Assembly (NCBI RefSeq): GCF_024498195.1
Contig: NZ_CP101824.1
Coordinates: 2,852,001 to 2,916,000, forward strand
DNA: 64,000 nucleotides
DNA from: Halovivax cerinus
GTDB taxonomy: Archaea > Halobacteriota > Halobacteria > Halobacteriales > Natrialbaceae
Direction: 5' to 3'
A model generated the notes under the pieces. It searched no databases, had not been told where the DNA came from, and was given only the letters and a program-made list of their open reading frames with translations. A program made the translations under genes and the position numbers. Positions 17,097 to 26,343 of the stretch are shown one piece after another; within the stretch, counting starts at the first letter, position 1; every line of letters begins with the position of its first letter.

Positions 17097-18946
17097 TGTG
17101 CGGAATCGTCGGCCACGTCGGCACGGGCGACGCACTCGAACCGCTTCTCACCGGACTGCAGAACCTCGAGTACCGCGGCTACGATTCGGCGGGTATCGCG
17201 ATCCAGAACGGATCCGGGATCGACGTCGCCAAGCGGTCGGGCACGGTCGACGACCTCCTCGCTGCGATCGACCGGTCACGTCTCGAGGGTCACCTCGGTA
17301 TCGGTCACACGCGGTGGAGCACGCACGGCCCACCGACTGACGAGAACGCACATCCTCACACCGATACCACCGCGGACGTGGCCGTCGTCCACAACGGAAT
17401 CATCGAGAACTACGCGTCGCTCAAGACGGACCTCGAGGCGGCGGGCCACGAGTTCTCGAGCGACACCGACACGGAGGTCGTCCCGCACCTGATACAGCAC
17501 TACCTCGATCGGGGTGACGACATGGCGACGGCGTTCAGGCGCTCGATCGACGAACTCGCCGGGAGCTACGCGGTCGCGGCTATGCGAGACGGCGAGCACT
17601 CGCTCTACGCTGCTCGTAACGGATCACCGCTCGTCGTCGGCATCGCCAAAGACGGCTACTACCTCGCGAGTGACGTTCCAGCGTTCCTCGAGTACACCGA
17701 CGACGTGATCTACCTCGAAGACGGTGACGTCGTCGAGCTCGGTCCGGATGGGTGTTCGATCACCGATGCGACCGGAGAGGCGGTTCGTCGCCGTCGTGAG
17801 CGCGTCGAGTGGGACCCGGAGGAGACGGGAAAGGGGGAGTTCGATCACTACATGTTAAAGGAGATCACCGAACAACCGACGTCGATCGCCCAGGCGACGG
17901 AGGGTCGATACGACTCGCGAACCGGTGCCGTCTCGTTCGAAACCGTCCCGGATGGGACGTTCTCCGACGTCGATCGGGTCGTCCTGGTCGCCTGCGGAAC
18001 GTCCTATCACGCCGCTCGATACGGTGAGATCAGTCTTCGACGAGCCGGCATCGACGCGGTGGCGCTGCTGGCGAACGAGTACGGGGTCGCCGCCCCGCCA
18101 GTCGACGAGCGGACGCTCGTCGTCGCCGTGACACAGAGCGGCGAGACGGCGGACACGCTCGATGCGCTTCGCCGGGCCGGGGAGAGTGACGCGACCACGC
18201 TCGCCGTCACGAACGTGATCGGGTCCAGCGCGGCACGCGACGCCGATCATCGCCTGTTTATCCGTGCAGGGCCGGAAATCGGCGTCGCCGCCACGAAGAC
18301 GTTCTCGTCGCAGGCGATTCTGTTGACGATGCTCGCACGCCGAATCGCGGACGAAACGGCCGGCACACGATCGCCTCCCGCGAAGGCCGACGTGGCCGAG
18401 GCCCGTTCGTCATCCGTCGCGGACCGCTGGTCGGATCTCGACCGATTGCCGTCGCTCGTGGCGGACCTCCTCGAGACGTCGTCGGCCGAGTCGATCGCTC
18501 GACGGTACCGAGACGATCGAGCGTACTTCTTCATCGGACGTGGGCTCGGCTATCCGGTGGCACTCGAGGGGGCACTCAAGTTCAAGGAGATCACGTACGA
18601 GCACGCCGAAGGGTTCGCGGCCGGTGAACTCAAACACGGCCCGCTCGCGCTGGTGACGCCGGAGACGCCGGTGGTTACCGTCTTCACCGGGACGGAGGAC
18701 GCCCAGACGCTGAAGAACGCCGAGGAGGCGGCAACTCGCGGAGCGCCGATCGTCGCCGTCTGTCCGGATGGCCATCCAGCACTCGACGTCGCCGACGCGC
18801 ACCTTCGAATTCCGGACGTCGACCCGACCCTGTCGGGGATTCTCGCGACGGTGCAACTCCAGTTACTCTCCTACCACGCGGCGTCGTTGCTCGAACGAGC
18901 GATCGACAAGCCCCGTAACTTGGCGAAGAGCGTCACTGTAGAGTAG
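17096..18946 (+). CDS. glmS: Glutamine-fructose-6-phosphate aminotransferase
   Basis: This 616-residue enzyme makes glucosamine-6-phosphate, the first step toward UDP-GlcNAc. It starts MCGIVGHVG, so Cys2 is the N-terminal nucleophile of the class II amidotransferase domain, followed by LQNLEYRGYDSAGIA and IGHTRWSTHG. Two SIS isomerase domains follow: VACGTSYHAARYG with AVTQSGETADTLDALR, and FFIGRGLGYPVALEGALKFKEITYEHAEGF. The protein ends in the conserved DKPRNLAKSVTVE. Its length matches the family. The product feeds the nucleotide-sugar operon at 42.7-46.9 kb. It overlaps a possible leader ORF by one base. Confidence 0.96.
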   Translation: MCGIVGHVGTGDALEPLLTGLQNLEYRGYDSAGIAIQNGSGIDVAKRSGTVDDLLAAIDRSRLEGHLGIGHTRWSTHGPPTDENAHPHTDTTADVAVVHNGIIENYASLKTDLEAAGHEFSSDTDTEVVPHLIQHYLDRGDDMATAFRRSIDELAGSYAVAAMRDGEHSLYAARNGSPLVVGIAKDGYYLASDVPAFLEYTDDVIYLEDGDVVELGPDGCSITDATGEAVRRRRERVEWDPEETGKGEFDHYMLKEITEQPTSIAQATEGRYDSRTGAVSFETVPDGTFSDVDRVVLVACGTSYHAARYGEISLRRAGIDAVALLANEYGVAAPPVDERTLVVAVTQSGETADTLDALRRAGESDATTLAVTNVIGSSAARDADHRLFIRAGPEIGVAATKTFSSQAILLTMLARRIADETAGTRSPPAKADVAEARSSSVADRWSDLDRLPSLVADLLETSSAESIARRYRDDRAYFFIGRGLGYPVALEGALKFKEITYEHAEGFAAGELKHGPLALVTPETPVVTVFTGTEDAQTLKNAEEAATRGAPIVAVCPDGHPALDVADAHLRIPDVDPTLSGILATVQLQLLSYHAASLLERAIDKPRNLAKSVTVE

Positions 18947-19154
18947 ACCGGACCCTCGTCGTGACGATAGCGTCCGAATAGGTGGGATTAACGAGACGAT
19001 ACCGGTCGTAAATATTCCCATTATCGAAAGCAGGAGGCCGGTTTGTCTCTCCTCAGGTCGGCTACGGCCGAACCGAATCCGGTGGGGGATCGCGGCTGAA
19101 TCGTACCCGGTACGACCTCCATAATAAATAGGGTCCTGTCGCTACCGATCCCCT

Positions 19155-19361
19155 ATGGCACCCGAATACGACGCCAGATGGACCCCGCTCGAAGAGGACC
19201 GTCAAACGGCCGCCCCGAACTGCGTCTCGTGCGGAAATCGCGTCACCAGACAGTTCGCCCGGGTGTTCGGCGACAACCGCGACGTCGTCCACGCGTGCCC
19301 CGAGTGTTCGACCTATCGAGAGATGAAAACGTCGGACTTCATCCCCGAAGCACACAGGTAG
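19155..19361 (+). CDS. Small zinc-ribbon protein (DUF7563-like), copy 1
   Basis: This 68-residue protein has two CxxC pairs, CVSCGNRV and CPECSTY, separated by RQFARVFGDNRDVVHA, so it probably folds as a single zinc ribbon. An ATAATAAATA box at 19121-19130 lies about 25 bases before ATG 19155, indicating a leaderless mRNA. The same architecture occurs in the protein at 51326, which shares QFARVFGDN, DVVH and TYREM. I believe it corresponds to a haloarchaea-specific family (DUF7563). Its role is unknown, but nucleic-acid or protein binding is likely. Confidence 0.8.
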   Translation: MAPEYDARWTPLEEDRQTAAPNCVSCGNRVTRQFARVFGDNRDVVHACPECSTYREMKTSDFIPEAHR

Positions 19362-19526
19362 ACGGCTGACGTCCGATAGACGCCACGGTGGTCTGTCGAA
19401 CCGACGCGATTCAGGCCCACTGTCCTCGGTTTCGGCTCTCCCGTCGACCCGGTCACTGCGGACGGCCGTCGGACCACACGTCTCAGGCTCCGGCACGTCG
19501 GTACCCGATCGCGGTCGCCCCGGTCG

Positions 19527-20545
19527 TCACCGCGTGCCCCGGTCGAACGCCCGCTCGTATCCCTCGACGAGTCGATCGACGCCGAGTGTGGCGCGCGTGA
19601 TCGTGTGATGGGTTTCGAGTCGCGGGTTGAACTTCGCCTTGTACCGATTGATGCTCGGTACGCCCGCGCCGACCAGGTCGTACCGCTCCGATCCGTCGTC
19701 GATCCCGTCCGCGATGATCTGCCAGTCGAGCAGATCGTTGACAGGCACGTCCGTCGCCTCGAGCTTCACGCCGCCTTGCCAGCGAAACAGCGTGTCTTCG
19801 GACGCGAGGACCAGGATTCCACCGCGAAATTCTCCGTCGACGCGACAGACGTAGGGGCGAACGCTCCCCGCCGGGAGCGCGTCGTAGAGCGCTCTGACGT
19901 ACGATGCGTCGAGGTGGAATGGACGACCCTGACTCTCGTATCTGGCGGTGACCTGGTCGATTATCGGTTCGATCGCCTCCCGTCCCGCCACGTCGACCGC
20001 GACGGCATCCGGAGTCGACTGAACGTTTCGGCGGGCGTCTCCGCTGAAACGCTCCAGGACGGCCTCCTTCGACGCATCGAGATCCACGACGTACGTGTAC
20101 CCGACGGTCACGTCGAACTCGTTCCAGGTGAACGGTCGGAGATCGGCGATCCCCGCCGTCGTCACCTTCCAGTAGACCGGGCCACAGCGTTCTTCGAGCC
20201 GATCGAGACAGCGCTCGACGAACGCCTGGACTCGCCTGTCCGATTTCCGTCGCTTGAGGTGGTCCATCGAGTGGAGCGTCGGCCCGAGGTAGACGGACCA
20301 GGAGTGTGGCGGTGGGGAGAAGACGGCCGAAAACGGCCCTTTCGTCAGTTCGAACGCCGGGAAGATCCCGACCGGCTCCTGTCCTTTGAACCCGGCAGCG
20401 CGTGGACGGTCGTCCCCGTCTCGGCCGCCTGCAGCGCGAGCGCCTCCGCCCGGAAGAGCGGATTGGACCGCGGCGCGCGCTCGACCAGTCGATTCCACTC
20501 GTCGGCCTCGGTTTCGACGTCGTACCAGTCGATATCGACGCTCAT
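19527..20545 (-). pseudogene. FemX/GNAT-like peptidyl or acyl transferase, frameshifted
   Basis: The gene starts at ATG 20545 (MSVDIDWYDVETEADEWNRL..) and overlaps the upstream phosphodiesterase stop as ATGA. The frame runs to ..TGTTVHALPG and would then stop downstream. From about 20393 the family sequence continues in another frame as FKGQEPVGIFPAFEL.., through PVYWKVTTAG, VDLDASKEAVLERFSGDARRNV and the final NRYKAKFNPRLETHH. The whole sequence resembles the FemAB/GNAT-fold (Acetyltransf_6) proteins of surface-polysaccharide loci. The two halves are joined by restoring one G to the GGG run (CCC on the + strand at 20391-20393). This is either a real one-base deletion, a phase-variable tract or a sequencing error. 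Confidence 0.7.
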
Positions 20546-22161
20546 AGGTACCCGAGATCGGAGAGGCGGTCCTCGACGGCTCGGTCGTCGGTGCGTGTCG
20601 TCGGACCGGGATCGTACGCCGGATAGGTGGCCGTCTCTGTCTCGTCGACGATCGGGAGTGGGGCGCCGTCCATGGTTTCGTCTATCGGGACGCCGAAGAG
20701 CGCACAGATCGTCGGCGCGACGTCGAAGAGGTGAGCGTCGGGGATCGATCCGCTCGCGAACGCGTCCCCGGTCGCCGAGACGATGCCCGTTCGTTCGTGG
20801 TTCCACGGTTCGATCGGCTCTCCATAGGGCTCGCCGGCGACGCGAGCGACGATCGCCGTGTCGAAGTCACGCGGCACGGTCACGACGTCGGGGCCGTTCT
20901 CGACGTGCGGACCCGCGAAGAAGTCCTCCCGGGGACCGACACGCTCGAACACGTCGTCACCGGTCGGCGTCGTCAGACCGTCCAGTACGTCCACGACCTC
21001 CGCTCGGACGCGCTCGTAGTCGTCGGGGGGAACGCGTCCGTTCGGTTCTCGGCCCTCGACGTTGAGCCTGACACCGAGTTCGCTCTTCGAGCGGACGTAC
21101 GCGATCGAGTTCGGGAAGTCGACTTGCTCGCTGCCGGCCCTGACGAGGTCTCCGGGGACGTGCCGGCCGATCGGTTCGGCGAGACCGACCCGATCCAGCG
21201 CGCCCGCGACGCGCTGGGTCGTGATCCCGACCCTGGCGGCGAGTTCGACCGCCCGTTCGAGCGGACCCGGATCGTGCTCGCCCGCGTCCTCTCCCTCGAG
21301 GAAGTCGTTCTCGAAGGCGCGAGACCACGTCGGCATGCCCTCGCCGCCCTGGCGCGTCTCCAGGACACCGCGGGTGCGCAGGATATCGTTCACGCGTACC
21401 TCGACGTCGCGGACTGGACCCATCCCGTGATCGCTGACGAGGAGCACGGCCTCCGGAGTGTACTCGTCGAGCGTCCGCTCGAGTTCGCGGTCGACAGCCC
21501 GGTAGACGGCTGCCACGGCGTCCTCGTCGTCGGGGCGTTCGTGGAACACGGAGTCGGTCAGCTGGAACTGTACGAACGCGAACGCCGGGTCGAACCGGTC
21601 GAGGAGGTATCGAAACGCCCCACCACGTCGGCGAATCGTCCGCTCGTAGGCCGCGATTCCGTCGACGTCGTCCCAGCTCTGTGGATAGATGTGATAGGGT
21701 CCGATCGCCTCCTCGACATCCGCGAGCAGGCCGTCCGGGTGACAGTGGGGGTCCTCGGGTGCGGTAAGCCCCGGGATCAGCGCCCCGTCGAACGGGCGAG
21801 CCGGGTGGGTCACCGGCACGTTGACCACGACGCTGGTGTGCCCGTGTTCCGAGAGCAGTTCCCAGACGGGACGCGTACGGACGTGCGTCGCGTTGACGAC
21901 GTCCCAGTCGTAGCCGTCGAAGGTGAGGAAGTCGAAGACGCCGTGCTTTCCGGGGTTGGTGCCGGTGTACAGCGATGGCCACGCGCTCGCGGTCCACGGC
22001 GGTATCTGCGACTCGAGCGGCCCGTCGGGGCCCGTCCTGACCAGTCGATCGATCGTCGGTGTCGTTCCCGTGTCCAACTGTGCCTCGAGAATCGGGTGAC
22101 AGCACCCGTCCAGGCCGACCAGCAGGAGGTCGGGCCCGGACGTCTCCGCGGATCCCTCCAT
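20542..22161 (-). CDS. Alkaline-phosphatase-superfamily phosphodiesterase 1
   Basis: This 539-residue protein belongs to the type I phosphodiesterase/nucleotide pyrophosphatase branch. It has LLLVGLDGCCHPIL (first metal Asp), PPWTASAWPSLYTGTNPGKHGVFDF (nucleophile region), VVVNVPVTHPA and LVSDHGMGPV (metal Asp-His), plus a late metal-site histidine after GIVSATGDAFA. No signal peptide is seen, so it is probably cytoplasmic. Homologues are common in haloarchaeal exopolysaccharide and glycosylation clusters, where they may trim activated sugars or lipid-linked intermediates. A TAACAAA box lies 24 bases before ATG 22161. It is translationally coupled to the FemX-like gene. Confidence 0.85.
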   Translation of the reverse strand: MEGSAETSGPDLLLVGLDGCCHPILEAQLDTGTTPTIDRLVRTGPDGPLESQIPPWTASAWPSLYTGTNPGKHGVFDFLTFDGYDWDVVNATHVRTRPVWELLSEHGHTSVVVNVPVTHPARPFDGALIPGLTAPEDPHCHPDGLLADVEEAIGPYHIYPQSWDDVDGIAAYERTIRRRGGAFRYLLDRFDPAFAFVQFQLTDSVFHERPDDEDAVAAVYRAVDRELERTLDEYTPEAVLLVSDHGMGPVRDVEVRVNDILRTRGVLETRQGGEGMPTWSRAFENDFLEGEDAGEHDPGPLERAVELAARVGITTQRVAGALDRVGLAEPIGRHVPGDLVRAGSEQVDFPNSIAYVRSKSELGVRLNVEGREPNGRVPPDDYERVRAEVVDVLDGLTTPTGDDVFERVGPREDFFAGPHVENGPDVVTVPRDFDTAIVARVAGEPYGEPIEPWNHERTGIVSATGDAFASGSIPDAHLFDVAPTICALFGVPIDETMDGAPLPIVDETETATYPAYDPGPTTRTDDRAVEDRLSDLGYL

Positions 22162-22185
22162 GGGCGGCTGTTCGCGCTCTGTCGC

Positions 22186-22192
22186 TTTGTTA
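22186..22192 (-). promoter_or_regulatory. TAACAAA box of the 22161 phosphodiesterase operon
   Basis: TTTGTTA on the + strand, i.e. TAACAAA on the gene's strand, preceded by GA. It ends 24 bases before ATG 22161, which is correct spacing for a TATA element of a leaderless transcript. It is one of at least nine copies in this region. Confidence 0.55.
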
Positions 22193-22383
22193 TCGCGTCT
22201 GTTCAGCGCGTACGTTCGCGTTTCACGAGGAGTCTGCGTCCGTGATGGGTCGGCGTGCCCGACGTACGGCGGTCGTACACTGGGCTCGACCGGTGTAGCG
22301 AACGGATGCTAATGTCCCGGTCCGCCGTCGGTCGGCGCGATGGAACCTGGCAACGTCGACCCTCGGTGCGACCGTGGTCACCG

Positions 22384-23631
22384 ATGACCGATCGCTCGAT
22401 GGACGCTGTCGACCCGATCGCCCGGTCACCGGAGATCGAGGGCTCGATGGACGCGGCCGATCGGGACGACCGGTCGCCTGGGATCGATCGCCCGACCCAT
22501 CGGTCGAACCGACGTCCGGCCGACATCTTCGACTTCGTCGAACGATACGTGGACGACTACTGGCTCTACGGGTCCGGAAAGGTGGCGCTCCGGGACGTCG
22601 TGGCCGCGATGCTGCCGTCGCAGTCGGACCGGGCGGTTTGCCGTCGGCGGAGATTCGGGAGGGAGGAACCGTCAGACCGGCGGTGGAACGTCCTCCTTCC
22701 GGCGTACGTCCCGGACGCGGTCCCGGAACCGCTCCGGGAACTCGGCGTCGAGCCCCGGTACTACGTGATCAGCCCAGAGCTGAAACCGTCCGTCGCCGAC
22801 GTGCGTCGCCGTGTCGACGGCGACACGATCGCCATAGTTACCATCGACTACTTCGGGTTCCCCCAGCCGGCACGCGAGCGGGTCGCGAGCGTCGCCCGCG
22901 AGTACGATTGCTATCTCGTCGACGACAACGCGCACGCGACCCTGAGCGTCTCCGATGGTCACCTCCTCGGCACACGAGGCGACGCGGGCGTCACCAGCCT
23001 CTGGAAGACGTTTCCCGTGCCGAACGGCGCGATCTGTTACGTCCGGAACGAGGCGTTGCGCGGGCGGTTCGAACAGTCCGACTGTTCTGGCGTCAGGGGG
23101 ACGCTCACCGGCGCGGACGCCCGGTTCGTCTTCACACGCGCGATCAGACGGGCACTGGACCGTCGGCCGGGCCTCTCACGACGGTTCGCGTCGGTCGAAG
23201 AACGGTTCTACGGCGCCGGCGTGGCGCCGCCTGCGGCGCGCTACGAAGCCGCCAAGCGACCCTGTTCGAAACTGACCGCGGTCGTCTGTGCGCGAACCGA
23301 TCCGATCGCCGTCCGCGACCGTCGCCGTCAGACGTATCGCGCGTGGCTCGACGCGTGTGCACGTTCGACCGGTGTTCGACCGCTCTTTGGAGACCTTCCG
23401 GAGGGTATCTGTCCGCAGTGCGCGCCGGTGGAGGCCGATCGACCGGGTCGAGTCCGGAACCGACTGACGGCGGCCGGTATCGACGTCCACACCTGGCCGC
23501 GGCTCCCGACTCTCGTGAGGGAGACCCCGACCTACGCGACGGCGCAGTATCTCGCAGATCACGTCCTCGCGCTCCCCGTCGATCGTCGGGTCCAACCGGA
23601 GCAGGTCGCCTCGGTCGGCGCATCTCTGTGA
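22384..23631 (+). CDS. DegT/DnrJ-type PLP aminotransferase-like protein
   Basis: The protein is about 415 residues from ATG 22384, and the true start is uncertain because the first 50 codons are a repetitive, poorly conserved stretch. The fold type I core includes YGSGKVALRDVVAAML, TIAIVTIDYFGFPQPARE, YLVDDNAHATLS (PLP-anchoring Asp) and TSLWKTFPVPNGAICYV, whose Lys fits the PLP-binding lysine. It ends with HTWPRLPTLV and VLALPVDRRVQPEQV, typical of sugar aminotransferase-like proteins. An arginine-rich insert (about residues 80-100) is unusual. The likely role is amino-sugar formation for the surface glycan made by neighbouring genes. Confidence 0.75.
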   Translation: MTDRSMDAVDPIARSPEIEGSMDAADRDDRSPGIDRPTHRSNRRPADIFDFVERYVDDYWLYGSGKVALRDVVAAMLPSQSDRAVCRRRRFGREEPSDRRWNVLLPAYVPDAVPEPLRELGVEPRYYVISPELKPSVADVRRRVDGDTIAIVTIDYFGFPQPARERVASVAREYDCYLVDDNAHATLSVSDGHLLGTRGDAGVTSLWKTFPVPNGAICYVRNEALRGRFEQSDCSGVRGTLTGADARFVFTRAIRRALDRRPGLSRRFASVEERFYGAGVAPPAARYEAAKRPCSKLTAVVCARTDPIAVRDRRRQTYRAWLDACARSTGVRPLFGDLPEGICPQCAPVEADRPGRVRNRLTAAGIDVHTWPRLPTLVRETPTYATAQYLADHVLALPVDRRVQPEQVASVGASL

Positions 23632-23682
23632 AAGCGGTCGTCCATCACCTCCGCCCGGCATCGACCTCGCAGGCACCTCCGG

Positions 23683-23858
23683 CGTCTGCGTCCGCCAGTT
23701 CCTGGGCGTCTGCGTCCACCGACTCGTCGGGCGTCTGCGTCTCCCAACCCCTCCAGCAATTACGTCCACCAGTTCCACGGGTGTCTACGTCTCCCAGCTC
23801 CGCCGGCAATTACGTTCAACAGGTCCGACCGGGTACCTGCGTCTCTCAGTTCGGCCGG
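23683..23858. repeat. About 25-bp degenerate tandem repeat, 7 copies
   Basis: Units of 24-26 bases contain GTCTGCGTC or ATTACGTC, then a variable CCACCAGTTCC-like segment ending in GGG. They fill the gap between the convergent ends of the DegT-like and helicase genes. Alternate units swap GTCTGCG for AATTACG, giving a higher-order pattern. No spacers or coding function are seen. Confidence 0.7.
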
Positions 23859-23882
23859 CGCGTTCACCGACCCTCCTGGTGA

Positions 23883-25829
23883 CTACTCCGTCGGTTCGTC
23901 GCGCTCGACGGTTCGCTCCCGAACGGAGACACCCTTCCGACCGAGGTGCTGGAGTTGTTTTCGGGCGAAGTCTTCCTCCCGCGACCCGCGCGTCGCGAGG
24001 ACGTAGACGAGCGCTCCGCCGGCGGGGCGCATCGTCCGGCCGGCTCGCTGGGTCCCCTGGCGGCGGGAGCCGCCGAGCCCCGAGGCGATGATGGCCAGGT
24101 CGGCCGTGGGGAGGTCTAGCCCCTCGTCGCCGACGCGGGAGACGAGGAGTCGCTGGCGCTCACCGCTTCGGAACTCCGAGAGTAACCGCTCGCGCTCGTG
24201 GTGGGGCGTCTCGCCGCTGAGGAAGGGTATCGAAAGTGCATCGGAGAGGTCACGGCCCTGATCGAGGTAGTCGACGAAGATCAGGGCCTGCCCGTCGGGA
24301 TGAGCGGCCAGCAGGTAGCGGACCTCGTCGACCTTCGCGGCGTTCTCGGCGGCGATCCGGTACTTCTCACGTCCCTCGGCCGCGGCGTACGCGTTGCCCG
24401 CCTCCTCGTCCCAGGGGACGTACCTGATCTCGAGTTCGGGTTCGGCGACGAACCCCGCGTCGAACAGCGCGTCCCAGTCGGTCCCGATCGGCGGCCCGAC
24501 GAGGGTGAATATCTCCGCCTGTCGGTCGTCTTCGCGGATGGGCGAGGCGGAGAGGCCGAGTCGGTACCGCGACTGGAGGTGCGTCGCCCGCCGATAGACG
24601 TCGCTCGGCACGTGGTGGACCTCGTCGAAGATAGTCAGCCCCCACTCGCGTTCGTCGAAGAGGCTGCGGTGTCGATCCATCCCGGCGATCTGGTAGGTCG
24701 CGATCGTAACCGGCCGGACGACCTTCTGCCCGCCGTGATACTGGCCGATCTGGGACGGATCGAGCGTCGTGTTCGTGACGATCGCATCGGCCCACTGCCG
24801 GGCGAGGTCACGACTCGGGACGAGGACGAGCGTCTCCCCGCCGACGCGGGCCATCGCCCCCAGCGCGGCGACGGTCTTGCCGCTGCCGGGCGGTCCCACG
24901 AGTACGCCGGCGCCCTGATCGTCGAACCGTTCCACCCAGGTCCGCTGATAGTCGCGCAGGGAGACGGTGAGGTCCACGTCCAGCGGATCGCCACCCTCGA
25001 GGTCGCGGTCGTCCTGGACGGGGTAGCCCGCCTCGTAGAGTTCGCGCTTGAGGGCGGCCTCCGCACCCTCGCGAACCCAGTCTTCGGTGTCCGAGATCGG
25101 CGCGTGGACGTGTGCGTCGTCTAGCACCTGGCGTGCGACGTTGCCCATGATCTCGGGCGATTGGGCCTCTAGGACGGTGTACCCGTCCGAGTGCGTCCTG
25201 AGCCGAAACTGCCTCGCGCGGTCCCACTGGCTCTCGATCCAGTCTTCGAGCTCGTCGTTGCGCTCGCCGAGTGCTTGCCGGATCGTCCGACGCAGGCCCG
25301 CCAGGTCGTCGTGGGGTGCCTGCCAGACGTCTTCGGGACGGACGACGTACCGGTAGCCGCCGTCGCCAGTCGTTTCCTTCAGGTGTGCGAACTGCGAGAG
25401 CTGCGCTCGCGTGAACTGTTCCGGCTGGTCCACGACGATCTCTCGGCGTTTCGGGAAGACGACGACGCGTTCGCGGGCGCTCAGGTCCTCGAGTTCGCTC
25501 GGGTACCAGACGACCGGGTCGGCGTCGACCGGGAGCCGTTCGATCGAGCCCACCGATTCGAGGCGGTCGAGCGCCTCGGTGGCCGCTTCGTGCGTCGTGT
25601 CCAGCGCGTTCGCCACCGCCCCAGCGGTGACGACCGGTCGCCCTTCCGCCTGGCACACGTCGTGAAAGGTGGCGAGCGAGAACGAGTCATTCGCCGGCTC
25701 CTCACCCGTCTCGTCCGGATCCGGCGTCTGTTCGACGGCCGGTATCGCCCGGTCGTCTTCGTCGCGCTCCCCTCGCGCCCCCGATTCCCTGGCGGCTCGC
25801 TCATCCGTCCCCGCAGCGTCGTCGGTCAC
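23883..25829 (-). CDS. XPB/Ssl2-like superfamily 2 DNA helicase
   Basis: This 648-residue protein starts from GTG 25829, since residues encoded further upstream run into a microsatellite and look non-coding. An N-terminal winged-helix region (TFHDVCQAEGRPVVTAGAVANALDTTHEA) and a damage-recognition-like domain precede the helicase core: Walker A GPPGSGKT, motif II DEVHH, motif III LGLSASPIRED, motif IV/V LIFVDYLDQGRDL and VGDEGLDLP, and motif VI QGTQRAGRTMRP. Archaeal XPB-type helicases act in nucleotide-excision repair or transcription. The small gene at 26031 is transcribed divergently from it. The ribosome-binding site is not obvious. Confidence 0.88.
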   Translation of the reverse strand: MTDDAAGTDERAARESGARGERDEDDRAIPAVEQTPDPDETGEEPANDSFSLATFHDVCQAEGRPVVTAGAVANALDTTHEAATEALDRLESVGSIERLPVDADPVVWYPSELEDLSARERVVVFPKRREIVVDQPEQFTRAQLSQFAHLKETTGDGGYRYVVRPEDVWQAPHDDLAGLRRTIRQALGERNDELEDWIESQWDRARQFRLRTHSDGYTVLEAQSPEIMGNVARQVLDDAHVHAPISDTEDWVREGAEAALKRELYEAGYPVQDDRDLEGGDPLDVDLTVSLRDYQRTWVERFDDQGAGVLVGPPGSGKTVAALGAMARVGGETLVLVPSRDLARQWADAIVTNTTLDPSQIGQYHGGQKVVRPVTIATYQIAGMDRHRSLFDEREWGLTIFDEVHHVPSDVYRRATHLQSRYRLGLSASPIREDDRQAEIFTLVGPPIGTDWDALFDAGFVAEPELEIRYVPWDEEAGNAYAAAEGREKYRIAAENAAKVDEVRYLLAAHPDGQALIFVDYLDQGRDLSDALSIPFLSGETPHHERERLLSEFRSGERQRLLVSRVGDEGLDLPTADLAIIASGLGGSRRQGTQRAGRTMRPAGGALVYVLATRGSREEDFARKQLQHLGRKGVSVRERTVERDEPTE

Positions 25830-25902
25830 GCTCTCGCCTATAGCGGTCGCCGCTAAACCCGTTTCGGCTGCGCGACTGGCGACGAAGCGGTTCGGCCACC
25901 CC

Positions 25903-25970
25903 GCTCTCTCACTCACACACTCTCTCTTTCTCTCTTTCTCACTCACACACACACACACTCTCTCTCTCTC
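25903..25970. repeat. CT/CA microsatellite in the helicase 5' region
   Basis: About 68 bases are made almost wholly of CT, TTTCT and CA repeats, including a run of about seven CA units followed by about six CT units. The stretch lies between the helicase GTG (25829) and the divergent small gene (26031). It is a strong composition outlier in this GC-rich genome, and the polypurine/polypyrimidine and alternating tracts could adopt non-B structures or vary in length. Confidence 0.85.
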
Positions 25971-26030
25971 GAACCTATCGCCGTCCCGATCGGGGGAACG
26001 GCTATGCGTTTTCGGTCCGTACCGTCGTGT

Positions 26031-26207
26031 ATGTATCGGGCAATCCTCCCCGAAGGCCAGATCGTCTGTGATCGGTTCGAACACTCGGACGAAGGAATCG
26101 AACTGTACGACGAGGACGACGAGTTCGTCGCGTTCGTTCCGTACTCGACGCTGAACGCGTTGATCGACGAGGAGGCGTACGGATCGGACGAACGCTCGAT
26201 CATGTAA
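26031..26207 (+). CDS. Small acidic protein of unknown function
   Basis: This 58-residue protein starts from ATG 26031 (MYRAILPEGQIVCDRFEHSDEG...). It is strongly acidic (LYDEDDEFVAF) and ends DERSIM, with no membrane segment. This looks like a conserved short haloarchaeal protein rather than a shadow frame, because its composition is acidic and a start precedes the conserved-looking core. Its promoter would lie within or next to the microsatellite. No function is recognised. Confidence 0.65.
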   Translation: MYRAILPEGQIVCDRFEHSDEGIELYDEDDEFVAFVPYSTLNALIDEEAYGSDERSIM

Positions 26208-26343
26208 TCGGCTCGGACCACCCAGCCGCCGTCCGTCGCCTACCGAATGGCCAGCGGCGTCGAGCACGGTGACGCCTGCCGTGAATTTCGTCGGGGTCGA
26301 TCCGCAAAACCGGGGTCGACACCCCGTTAACGCCGTCGCATCC

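Noticed and set aside
20731-22245. 504-residue + strand frame
   Set aside because: It is antisense to the phosphodiesterase with intact metal-site motifs.
23874-26267. Longer helicase N-terminus starting at 26267
   Set aside because: The extra residues are encoded by the CT/CA microsatellite and antisense to the small gene at 26031, so GTG 25829 is preferred.
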